The translations under genes were made by a program, and so were the position numbers. From Ditylenchus dipsaci (lineage: Eukaryota > Nematoda > Chromadorea > Rhabditida > Anguinidae), in assembly GCA_004194705.1 (NCBI GenBank), contig SADC01001277.1, positions 248,001 through 312,000 of the forward strand: 64,000 nucleotides of DNA. The letters run 5' to 3'. Positions within the stretch are counted from its first letter, which is position 1. Each line of letters opens with the position of its first letter. Shown here piece after piece: positions 23,996 to 35,200 of this stretch. Under the pieces are notes generated by a model. That model made no database searches. It saw nothing but the letters and a program-made list of their open reading frames with translations, and had not been told where the DNA came from.

Positions 23996-24604
23996 AACAA
24001 CAGGGGGACCAAGGCATATTTTTACCATGGGTAGTAGCATGGTAAAAATTTTTACCTTCATCTCAATTTTCAAAATATTGTCCCGTAAAGCATTTCTAAA
24101 GCAATTTTAGTTCGCTGAACACGAATTTACGCCTTTATCATGCGTAACTCTAATGTCTGGGACGAGTACGAAGGTGGTCAATTACGAGGCATCATTCTTG
24201 GAGACAGTGGATATGCGCTTCGTCCGTGGCTCATGACTCCATTTGCTGCACCATCAACTCCTTCACAAAGACGGTTAGTTTTAGTGCGTGGACGTTTCGC
24301 CTACTTTATTCAAATGAATAAAGTAGGCGAAACGTCCCTTTACCTTAGTTTTTCCTCACCTTCGTTGCATGTTTTGTAAACAGTGGTTTTCAGATACAAT
24401 TCTTCTCTCTGCAAGACACGGGTGCTCGTCGAACAAGTGATTGGCCGCTGGAAGCGTCGGTTTCATTCATTGCATGGGGAGCTTCGGATTGCTTTGGAGC
24501 GGGTGCCTCAGTTCATCGTCGCCGCTGCCGTGCTACACAACATTTGCCGCCTTCGAGGAGTGTCCGATGAAAACGACGAGGAAATGAATGATGATCAGCC
24601 GGTA

Positions 24605-24855
24605 GAAATACAGCTATGGGTAAAGGTTAAGGTAATGGTAAAGTTACAGGTAATGGTAAAAGGTAGAGGTAAAGGTAGGGGTAAAAATTGAAGGTAGAGG
24701 TAAGGGTAGAGGTAGGGGTAAAAGGTAGTGGTAAGGGTAAGGGTAGAGGTAAGGGTAAAAGTTAAAGGTAAAAAAAGGTAGAGGTAGGGTAAAAGCTAGA
24801 GGTAAGAGTAAAAGTTAGAGGTAAGGGTAAAAGGTAGAGGTAAGGGTAATCTTTA
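24605..24855. repeat. Purine minisatellite, Harbinger right arm
   Basis: Tandem 6-bp-based units GGTAGA / GGTAAG / GGTAAA. One strand is nearly pure purine plus T. The reading frame of transposase exon B runs into it. Expansion of this array probably destroyed the end of the gene. Confidence 0.85.
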
Positions 24856-25038
24856 TTAATACGGGCCCTGGGCTTTCAAATTATACATAGTACTTTGCGC
24901 TTACATAGTGGAGAGTGGCTTAAACAATCAATATTTCAACATTATGTGTAGTTTCGGAGTACTTGACTTCGGAGGCCATTTTCTAACAACTGAGTAAGAA
25001 ATCCGGAAATGCTATGCATGCCATCGCGTTCAGCGTAT

Positions 25039-26060
25039 CCATATCCAGCACTGCTTGCAACCATTTCCAGCACTGCTTTACTGTCAGCAAATGCTCTAAT
25101 TTTGGAATTTCAAACAAATAGCAGACAGACCTATGTAGGATGGCATATAATTGGATGTTTTTGAATGTGTTGTTTATTTCCGTATGGTAGCTTAAATGAT
25201 AGCCTAGAATGTTGGCTATCATTTCGGTATATGAAACGTATGACATGTAGGACAAAGTCAGAAAATATCAATCATAGCAGTCAAAGAAAAAACCCGAAAA
25301 CGATCGAATTTTGGAAATTAAGCCTATCTTACCCTGTAAATAAGCTCCAATAGCTGTGAAACCCTGCGCTGATGATTTTTCGGGTAGCTGAGAATGTCAG
25401 AATCATTTTGACACCAAACTTGTAAATTAAAGGATATAAAAAGATATTGCGCCCAGTGGTAGTCGAACCTGTGACTTAGGCGATGCGTATATAAAATTTC
25501 CTCCCCCTTTAATATTTAGTGGCTCATGTTTACATTTAGTACAGATACTTGGTAACGGATCGGAGACATTCATGGATACCTTTCGACATTGATTTCTGCC
25601 GTGGTTTCTATCCCTTTTAATTCCTACAAAAAGGCGTGAGAACCTTTAGATTTTTATATTAGTTTTGAGAAATATCGACCGAAATATCGGCAGTAATAGA
25701 CCTCTCATACTGTCCTTTGGAGACAAAAATAAATATAAGAAGCAATGTCAAAAAGTTGCCGTATATTCCTTCCTACCTTCTTAAAATATTTGTTTATCGA
25801 ATTAATCAAAAGGAGAAATTTTTCGTAGTCTGAGTTTTACGATAATTTTCACAAATTTTGTACAAATTAATGAGTTTTTGGCTCGAGCTTGTGTTTTGGA
25901 TTTTGTTTGAGTATAACAAAACACAGTCCAAATCACCTTCCCCTCGTGGGAGTAAATTATTGGCCGATTTTTTTACATCAATTTTGCCGCTGGAATGATT
26001 ACCAAGCAAACTTCGAAAAATTTCAGAAATTTGAATTTTCCAAATTTTACCTACCACCAT
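25039..26060. other. No gene recognised
   Basis: AT-rich sequence. A minus-strand AGGTTCGACTACCACTGGGC at 25447-25470 resembles a tRNA T-arm/B box, but no cloverleaf can be drawn; it may be a SINE remnant, as may the similar block at 29045-29060. Confidence 0.45.
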
Positions 26061-26210
26061 TGGCGTAGCCAGGGGGGGGGCAGAGGGGCACGTGCCCCCT
26101 CCCCCGCCAGATTTTTTCCCTAGTCAAAAGTGGAAAACGGTGTAGGTGAAATGGCCTAAAAAATTTTTTTCTCGTATGGTGCTCCCCGTCAGATTTTCTG
26201 GCTACGCCCC
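26061..26210. mobile_element. Short MITE, TGGCGTAGCCAGG ends
   Basis: TTGGCGTAGCCAGGGGGGGG at the left end is matched by CTGGCTACGCC at the right. This GGCGTAGCCAGG terminus is widespread in invertebrate non-autonomous elements; I do not assign a superfamily. Further right, 26515-26645 is another small inverted repeat (AATTAGGCGGAAAAAG type). Confidence 0.6.
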
Positions 26211-27389
26211 TGCCTGCCACTCATTCTAAAAATATGACTTCAACTAGAGCTAGCAAATGCTGTTTAAATCATCGCGAAATAGGTTTTCAAGATAGAAAAT
26301 ATTCGTTTCCCAAAACAATTTTACTTTCTTCTAAAATGGCAAATCAATGCAGAATCTAAAGGTAGACTAGCCTCATGATTCATGAACATTAAAGCAGCTA
26401 CTTTTCCCGCAAAAGTTTGACTTTTCAAGGTTTTTGATTTTCAAAACGAATTTGACTAAGCTATAACCATTCCGATGAACTAAATTATATACGGACAATA
26501 TTTGTTTCCGCCTAATATACTTCCTTTTTCCGCCTTGTTTTTTCTTTTCGCCTAATTTTTATTTTGTCATTCTCTTTTATTTTTTTCAAAAGTTTCAGCA
26601 TTACAATCAAAATTAGGCGGAAAAGGGGTAAATTAGGCGGAAAAAGCATTGTCCATTGTTGACCACCTGAAAATTTAGCTAAATATTCCGGAAAAATATC
26701 TATTTTTCAAAATATGGTAGTAAGATTTGAAAAGGTAATTGAGTGGAGCACAAACATATAGTAGTAGTTGACTGCCTGCAACACGCCATCTTGACGTGTA
26801 ATGCTGGTCTAAAAAAAGTGTGAGGAGCGTCATAGACATGTTTGCATGTTAACATTTCACACCATTTTTTTGCAAAAACACAAAAAATAACTGCAAATAA
26901 AAGGTGCCACTACTGCAAATGACTCTAGCGACAAATTCGCAACGCTTTTTTAAAGCGAAAATATTTTTGAAAATATTTTATTATGTATTGTTTTAAAGTG
27001 TAGCCTAAAAAGTTGCTATTTTCAGTCAAGTTTTAGTTAGTCTTTGTGAGCTCAGTAAAATTTATTTTTAATATTAAAGGTTGACTTTTTTAGGCAGCTT
27101 TTAAAAAATAGTGTTCCTGGAAATTGTCACGCACACCCTGAAAATGTCAAAATAGATGTTACAAAAAATTGCGCTTTAATATAGTTTTGCTATAAAAATC
27201 GTAAATAAACACCGTATTTTAAGTATGGGAAAGCCTTTTTTGACTGATATCCACATTCGGTAATGGTCCTGAATACGGAATGTTCTTTTTTCTTGGTCCC
27301 TGCTATTTTTTTCTTGATGGATGACGCCAAATGGTTAATTTGTTTTGAAACATCTTGCTATTGTTCCCATACGACATAAACTTTTTAAA

Positions 27390-27651
27390 CAAATCTGGAT
27401 GGTACCCAAACCACCTGAATGGTACCCAAACCACTGGTATGGTACCCAAATCACCTAGTTAGTTAGTGCCCAAACCATCTGGATGTTACCCGAAACACAT
27501 GGATGGTACCCAAATCATCTGGATATCACCCAAAACACCTGGATGTTACCCAACCCACCTGGATGCTACCCAAATCCCATGGATGGTACCCAAACCCCCT
27601 GGATAGTACCCGAACCATCTGGATATCAATTAAAACACCTGGATGATACTA
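27390..27651. repeat. Minisatellite, about 20-bp unit CTGGATGGTACCCAAACCAC
   Basis: About 13 imperfect copies of CTGGATGGTACCCAAACCAC. The array resumes after a MITE insertion at 28807 (ATCACCTAGATGATACCTAA), so the MITE landed inside it. The open frame here (GWYPN/GCYPN-type repeats) is simply the repeat read in one phase. Confidence 0.9.
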
Positions 27652-28804
27652 CCGTATTTACTCTATTAAACGGGCATGCCCGTTTAATTTTCAACCCTTC
27701 CGTAGGGGACCATTTATAAGAGACTGCCCGTTTAATAGAGAGGCCCGTTTATTTTTTAACAAAAAATTGTTTGAAAATTTGTTTAGAGCGAAAAAATTAC
27801 ATTTCTTTGCATTAATTTTCTGTGCCTTTTAATACAGATGACTCGTTTTTTGTGCCCTCTTTTGTCTTTTGTGCACACACCCCGTCAATATGTCAAGTGA
27901 TTAATCTCTTTTAAATGGGTAGAGATTTGTTTGACTAGAGGGCCGCAGTAACAATCAAACTAGAAGTGGACAAAAGTGGAATATCTCTGATCTCAGTTCA
28001 CATATCGAAAAGCAGTTTTGAAAAAAGAGACATGACAGCTCGGCTCAATATGTGTTGGTTGTGCCCCCGAAAAAATATGACTTCTTCCCACTGTTGATTT
28101 ATTGTAGCCTTTGTTTGTGTGCAGAGTAAGCCACGTACTCTAGAAGAAGCTCAAATATGTCTTTTGACTACAAAGAGATAATAATAAAAATTTGTCTGTT
28201 CTAATCCATTCTGCCCTATCCCAAGTTAAAACATAAATTTAAAAAGACTTCTAAATTTAAACACATCATTGATGACATCACTGTTATGATGTTTATCAAA
28301 GTTCATAAAAGATGTTTATTTGAGGTGAAAACAAAATATTTTTAAGGTGAAAATGAGAATTTTCAAGAAAGATCAACAGAGACCAAGGGGAACAATGCAT
28401 ACTTTTCCGGGTCACCACCAACACATCTAGAGCCATAGCTCTAGGTTTTCTTAAAAGGATTGGATTAGCCTCTAGATCGGCTATTGGAAATCAGACATAA
28501 CAATAATGCAAAAAAATACTTTTCAGACCTATGTGGCTACATCTATTTAGTAAAAGAAAAGTACAATTTTTATCTGATAGGGATTCTGTGGAATAAAGCT
28601 TGAAAGCTAATTTCTACGGGACATTGTGGTAGTTCAGTAAAAATTGACGGTCGTACCAAAATATAAAAATTACAAAACATATCTCAAAATATTGAGTTTG
28701 AAAAACTAACAGAAATTGTGCTAAAAATATCCCATATAGTGCAGAAAATTCGTAATTGGGGAGCCCGTTTATTAGAGAGTGCCCGTTTAATAGAGTAAAT
28801 ACGG
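27652..28804. mobile_element. TA-flanked DNA element, CCGTATTTACTCTATTAAACGGG ends
   Basis: Ends CCGTATTTACTCTATTAAAC and the exact inverted complement at 28782-28804, flanked by TA. It is about 1.15 kb, longer than its relatives at 8161-8392 and 21504-21746. No transposase was recognised in the interior. It is inserted in a minisatellite. Confidence 0.85.
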
Positions 28805-29494
28805 TAAATCACCTAGATGATACCTAAACCAAAAAATTTCTGGCTTAGTAGGGTAGGTGGATTGGTTAATAGTTAATCCTAATAAAAAGTGAATGGTTAG
28901 TGGCGATTGTGATATTTGTGGACCATAATTGCCATAAAATTTTCTATGAAGAAAGCGATTATACTTGTAAAATAAAACATTCAAAAGATATCAGCATGAA
29001 AATGAAGAAGATATCGCAGAAAAATAAAATAATGAAAAAATGTATCAGCTGGGAGTCGAACCTTTGTCATTAAAAAAGAGACCAGTAGTGTAAAGGAAAA
29101 GCATGGCTCAAGCGGGAAGTGATTCCTGCATAATTAGAAAGTAAACATTGCCTCCCCGGCTCCGACTTCGACGCAATTCAAAAGCAAAAACAGAAAATTA
29201 GAACGCTTCATACTTTTATAAGAACCAACCTCCAAGTATTTCTCCATTCTTTTCGCATCTGACTTGTAGCCAGCATTGCAGAACTTGAACAAACCGACCA
29301 CTGTTAGATCCCCATTTGCATTTCTTTCTTCAACTCGATTGTAGTAATTCCAACACCAGGAAAAGGGCTTGAATTTGGACATCTAAATTTTCCATCTATA
29401 AACCGAATAGAGCAGCAGAAAAAAACAGTTTTCAGAAAAAAATATTGAAGGTCAACTGCAATAAATACTAAAAAAAGTATTTCTCCGATTTTTC

Positions 29495-30330
29495 TTTACG
29501 GAGAAATACTTAGTATTTCTCCGGGTAATTACCCGGGTAATTACCCGGAGAATTACACGGGTAATTACCCATCACTCAACCCTAGTATAAAACGAATCAG
29601 GAAATAAATGTTATTTTCTGATTTGTTTCATACTTTTACTTTTTTGCGCCACATTTTGCGAACATGTTTCAGCACATGACACCTCATTAGAAACTAGAAT
29701 ATTGAGGCTACCTGATGGTGATTATTTTCTGAAAAAAGTGCTGGAAAAATAATCTCTTTAATCAAAAGAAAAAAGTTGGCGCGGAATTATCCGGCGCGAA
29801 GTTCTGCCCGTGCCGTATTTTTGATTTTTCATATGGAAATTTTTTATCGGAATCTCAGTCTTAATGCATTTACAAAATTTTGAAATAGCATAAAGAAAAG
29901 GCTAAAATTGTTTTGCCCTGCCAAATTATTTATTTACCCAGCCAAATCGTAAAAATGAGTATTTCTCGGGGTTCTTATGTCTTAAAAAATTTTTCTTTTG
30001 ATCATCATGTAGCCCTGAATCTCTTGTTTCTGATCAGCTATACACTGACCCCTTGTCGTTGAAAACAAATTGAGAAATATCCATTTTTATGAAAGAAGAG
30101 TTGTTTCATAAAAACGGGTATTTCTCAAACTTTTCTCAACAACAAGGAGTCAGTTAATAGCTTATCAGAAACTAGAGATTCAGGGCTACATGATGATCAA
30201 AAGAAAAAAATTTACGACATAAAAACATCGAGAAATACTCATTTTTACGATTTGGGGGGATAAATGAATAATTTGGCGGGGTAAAAAAATAATTTGGCGG
30301 CGTAAAACAATTTAAGCCTTTCCTATTTTT
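29495..30330. repeat. Cluster of palindromes
   Basis: Three structures. At 29495-29572 is a GGGTAATTACCC palindrome array. At 29585-29830 is a relative of the outer arm of the VPS35 intron-9 element (GAATCAGGAAATAA hairpin, ACATTTTGCGAACATGTTT, GAAACTAGAATATTGAGGC). At 29925-30290 is a foldback with arms AATTTTTCTTTTGATCATCA and CATGTAGCCCTGAATCTC, and their mirror. No exons were seen. Confidence 0.65.
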
Positions 30331-32214
30331 GACACTTTGACGCAGCGTGGTGTGCAATCCCCCCTACTCCCTTAATTTTTATAAAAAAATACTAAAAAAT
30401 ATCAGCATAAACGAAAAGCAAGTAAAATGAATTTACAGAAAGAAATATATATGAGAAAATCGACATTTAAAAAAATCTATTTAATTTCTAGTGTAGCGAT
30501 ATTATTAAATAAGCAGTAGTGGTAAATAGGGTTAGAGTCACTAGCAGCTAAAGAAACTTAATAATGTTGGTGACAATTAAAAAATAGTTCCCAGTTGCTA
30601 GATGGAAAAAGACAGGTATGTTCCAAGCAATAGCCTAATTAGTTGGTTAGTCGCAATCTGAGCATGGTAGACTAGAAAAAACAGGTAAAGACTACGTTGC
30701 TACTCCTTTGAAGCATTTACTTATTTATTAATTGTTCAAAAGCTTTGAAATATTCACACACTCTGAGAAATATTTTTTGAGACTTTGTGTTTTGTAATTT
30801 AGAATTAGAATAAGTTGAGTTGCTCAGGAAATAAATATAGTAAGCTGTTTGGGTGGAAATCATGATTTGATGGCTTCACGTCAATTTTGGACGCTACTAG
30901 AATAAGCTAAAGTGCACTATTTGGGGTAGCCAAAAGTGCGTTTTTCCAAGGTGTAAGTATTTTTCAGGCCGTTTAAACAATAGAAACAGCCACAAAAAGT
31001 GTGGAAAGGACATTTTTCGAGAAAAAAATTTCGACTGCCTTGGTCCCACTGTGGTTTTTGGTCTATTTTTGCCTTGGTCTTCCCTATGGTTTTTGGTCAT
31101 TTTTGACTTAATTACCACTATTGAAATTATAAAATAAAAGATGAAATTTGAACATAGTTTTGTTAACTAGGGCCTACCGCATGAATAAACTCTGGTATAC
31201 ATGCATTTTTCATACATCCAGTGTCAGTTTCGAGTAATTTGTGTGAGTGCGCGCATCTCTAACTCTCAAGCCCCCCCCCCCCGCGCACCCGAAGAGGGAG
31301 CGGGCTGAGAGTTAGAGATGCGCGTACAGACTTACCTTAGACATGATTCCGAGCAAGACTCATGATCAAAAATGCATTTAGATAGTCTTTTTGCCTAGCT
31401 CAGTGACCAAAACGGGGTAGAATACCCTTTCTTTTTTAGCAGTTTCATTGCCAAATGTACTAATGGACAAACCCTAAGCCTGAACCTAAGCCTACGGGTC
31501 TAAGCCAAAGCCTAAGTCTAAATTATTGGGTGGAGTATATTTCAGTAGCTCTTTTTAGGAGGGGTATATTTCAGTAGCGCCCAATTGCAGGAGGCAAGGA
31601 GAAACGAATAATGCACGGGCCACTTTTTGGCTGCTTCACCATGCTCTTCAACTTGGGCCGTGGCAAAAAGAGACTCTATATGCATCTTATGATCAAGAGC
31701 ACTTCTCGGAATCATGTCTAAGGTAAGTGCGTGCGCGCATTCAAAACCATCTCATACTCTTGGCTACTCAACTATCTTAAAAAATTTTCAAATTTGTGAG
31801 TTCCACGGTCGTATTATTTTAAGTCTTAAAATTTAAAGCATTTGGCGATATATTCATTTTGTTTCTCCATTTTTCAGGATTTTGTGGCTCAAACAGTGCT
31901 CCAATGATCAAAATAGGTCAAAAATCCTCGGCGTCACATCTAGATTTTAAAGCGGATGCTTGAAAAGCTCATGTCTCAGAGTTTCCATTTTCAGGCGTGC
32001 ATCCATTGAGGGATAACATGATGGGTGGCTTGACGACTCTATCTCGGTCATTGTTCTTTCATAGAACACTAAAAACATCGGGTCTTGGCAAGAATCACAT
32101 GAAAATTTAACTGCCTACTGTAAGAGCCCAATTATTCATTTGTATATACACGGTTTTTTTTTTCAAAAACAAATTTACTACTAGCAAGCTTATCTTGACC
32201 ACCATCTATTTAGT
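30331..32214. other. Intergenic, repeat copies, no gene recognised
   Basis: Includes GCCTTGGTCCCACTGTGG at 31038 with a second copy at 31070. There is a poly-C/hairpin repeat at 31190-31380 (TGCGCGCATCTCTAACTCTC mirrored by GAGAGTTAGAGATGCGCG), a TTAGGC-like run (CCTAAGCCTGAACCTAAGCC) at 31471-31500, and a related block at 31660-31740. Confidence 0.5.
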
Positions 32215-35200
32215 ATGAGAATTATAACTGGTGAGCAAACCAACAGTACACAAATGGAATCCCAACAGGAGAGTCTTCTAGCTGATGCTTTAAAAGGTAC
32301 GTGATCTAATTGCAAAATATTTGACTAAAAAATCTGAAAACTTAATTTTGTTTCGCTGCACTGACATTTAGTGTATCACGCACCACAAAAACAATTTTAA
32401 AAAATGAGAATATAGTCCAAAAAGAGTTTTGAAGAAATGGATAAGAAAGAAGTCAAGAAATTTGTTGAAAATTTGCGTTTGGTACATTTTTAAAAACAAA
32501 AACGTTAAACCGCTTATGATTTAGTATTTGCTCTGACGGGGCAGACTTCGCATCAATTTTAAAGTGCTGGGTATTTCCCCTCAACGGAATAAAATATGCT
32601 ATCTACTCCCTATCCTCGCTTTTCCGAAAAAAGTTTATGCGGCGAATTTTATCGATGATTATGTATCGCATCAATCTTTTTCTTGAATATCCAAATTTAG
32701 ACTCTCGTAAGCCAATTACTTAGAACAAAAAGAGATCCACAATGCATATTTTGCTCCAGTCTGATTTGCCTTATCGCATCATGTGAATTTTCTAGAGGTA
32801 TCAAGTTGTCTGATAATTTTAGGGACGACACCGAAATAAGCTGCCCTTCCTGATGGGTTTCAGACAATTTTTAGTTATAAAAGCTATGAAGAGGCATTTT
32901 GTTAGGTTTCACAATCAAGAATTGAAACTTATAAAATAAGTTTAATTGTTTACGAAACCCAACAAAAAGGCTTTTATTTTTTATAATATTCAACAACCCA
33001 TCAGGCATCTTATTTCCGTATGGTCGCTAAAGTTACCATGATAGCTTCTCCTACAACATTTGTTCGAAAGAATGCACGAATTAAACACCGAATATTTAGC
33101 TAAAATTCTTTTCGCATCAAAAATTTTCTGAAAAGAGCTGTTTAAATTAAAAATTTGAAAGATACTGTCTAGCGCTGATTTATCAATTTGAATAAGCAAG
33201 CAGCCACTTTATTGAATTTCCAAAAATATGTTACCAGTTTCGGCCCTTAGAGGTGAACTTACTTTGAGCACCTTTGCACTTTGCAACCCATAGATTGAGT
33301 TTTCGCTGGTTTTATATATTAAATTGGTAGCGCATTTGGTGGCAAGTTTTGGCAGCGGACACAAGAGAGGTGTGAGGTTCTTGTGTCGTTATTATGAAAC
33401 ACATGAGCCAAATGAGTCGGATTCGTTTTTTTCACTTTTACCTATTCGTAACAATTTTCAAGGTTTTTGCTGCTGGAATAAATCGAACATTCGGTAGAAG
33501 GAATAGAATTTTAGAAATGAGGCTTATACCTCGTATCTATGTGTCCCAGTGTATTATTATTATTATTATCGAGCATAAAAATAGTATTAAAATACTACAG
33601 TCAAGGCTCCACATGACGTTCACTCTGGGCACCGGCCTCAGTTGAACGTTATGTAGAGCGAAACGATATGAAAGGTGATTTTTACATAGTAATTTGACTG
33701 CAGATGTTGTTAAACAATAAAGTTCTTACCAAAAAATGCCTACTTTTACTTGTAACTCTTACTTAAAAAATGGAACACTTTCAGTAGTCAAAGAGCAGTC
33801 TTTTGAGATGAAAAGATCGCTGGATCGAAACGAATTGATGGATGGCTTGAAGCACGCCGCTTCCATGCTGTCCGAACTGAGGACTGCAGTTCTCTCACCC
33901 AAGTTTTACTACCGATTATGTAGGTTCACTCAAATCTGCTTCAGTCACGTATTTTCTCAATTTCAGACATAGATGTAACTAACGAACTGCAACACTTCCT
34001 CGCCTACTTGAATGACAATTACTTGGGCATTACTGCAACCAACGATGTCAATGAGACGGAAAAAAGCTCCAGAAAAGTTGCTGAGTTGTATGAAACCGTC
34101 CAGTACACAGGCAATATTATCCCCCGACTGTGAGTTTTGCACTTCATAAGTCAATCCATAATTGTGCAGACATAGAAAAATTTCGATAAATGAGATCGAT
34201 TTGATGACTCAAACTTCTTTTCGATAGCCTGGAAGGCGTGTGATGTATCAAAAATGTATAGGATTGGTAAAAGGGAGTTATAAATGAAATTATGCTGGCT
34301 TCCATACATAAACAGACGGGTAAGGCCAATATTAATCAATATTAATTATTAATTAGCCAATATTAATAAAAAGGATTTAAAAGAAAAGTTCTGTAATTTT
34401 GTAGTTTCATTAAGGTCACCTCGACCCTTAGGAAATGGAGAATTGAATGTTTGAGCTCAAACAAAAGCTTACGATGTGCTGAGTACGATGGAACCGAATT
34501 CGGCTATTTTTTGGTAGTAATTCACCAAGCTGTGGCCTCCCGAAGTTCGGCACTCAGAAAACCCAGTACATTTGTTAAAACAATGTATTCAGAGTAAAAT
34601 TTCAATAACGCACAATTATTTGAAAGTTCAATTGACGCAAAATGAGTTGCTTTTTCTAACGAGCACAAAACACCACAATTTGTTAGGAATTTTAAAAATG
34701 TGTTTTTTCAAAAAATCAGCATTTTGAACACCAATTTTTGGCGAAAAAACCGCTATGAAAATCAGAAATCGATCTGCACCATCTTAAATTTCAGTGCATC
34801 AAAAGAGAATTTCATTCTGCATCTTTTTGGAGAAAATTTTTTTGGAAAAAGGAGGCAAAATGAAAAAGGCTTTGAAGTTTTCTAGTCGTCCTAACTCTTT
34901 TAAGTTTTTGACGTAAAATTTTTTTTTCAGTTGGCGAATATGAAATTTGATACCGGATTCGTAATCAACAGATCTGATTGCTTCTGAAACTACTCTTTAA
35001 AGCGCAATTCGAATGTCATATTTCAAATGGCTCAAATAGAAATGTACCACCAAATGTGAGAATTTGGCCGCCTTTTTATTTTTTTGGCCGCCTTTTTTGA
35101 ATTTCAAATTAAAAAATAGAATTTGGCCGCCTTTTTTAAAAAATTGGCCGCCTTTTTTTCTTGTCAATTCCTGTTTTTCAAATTTTAGCTTCAATTTGAT

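Larger units (their letters stand above)
23495..25038 (+). mobile_element. PIF/Harbinger element with minisatellite arms
   Basis: Terminal inverted repeats of about 170 bp: TACGCTGAACACGATGGAAC and AAATGGCCTCCGAAGTCAAG are mirrored at 24960-25038. A transposase piece is encoded in two exons, about 24115-24273 and 24394-24620, with a GTTAGT...TTTTCAG intron. Exon A has the catalytic-aspartate block (IILGDSGYALRPWLMTPF). Exon B has VEQVIGRWKRRFHSLHGEL and AAAVLHNICRLRG, the C-terminal block of Harbinger (DDE_4/HARBI1-type) transposases. The N-terminal half and the MYB-like partner were not found. Two mirrored minisatellites (CTCTACCCTTAC-type at 23762-23960, GAGGTAAGGGTAAAAGGTA-type at 24605-24855) replace much of the interior. 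Confidence 0.8.

Noticed and set aside
25447..25470. tRNA T-arm on the minus strand (also 29045-29060)
   Set aside because: Only the B-box-like part is present; no cloverleaf could be built.
27483..27719. Tyr/Pro-rich repeat protein
   Set aside because: It is the 20-bp minisatellite read in one frame and runs into a MITE.
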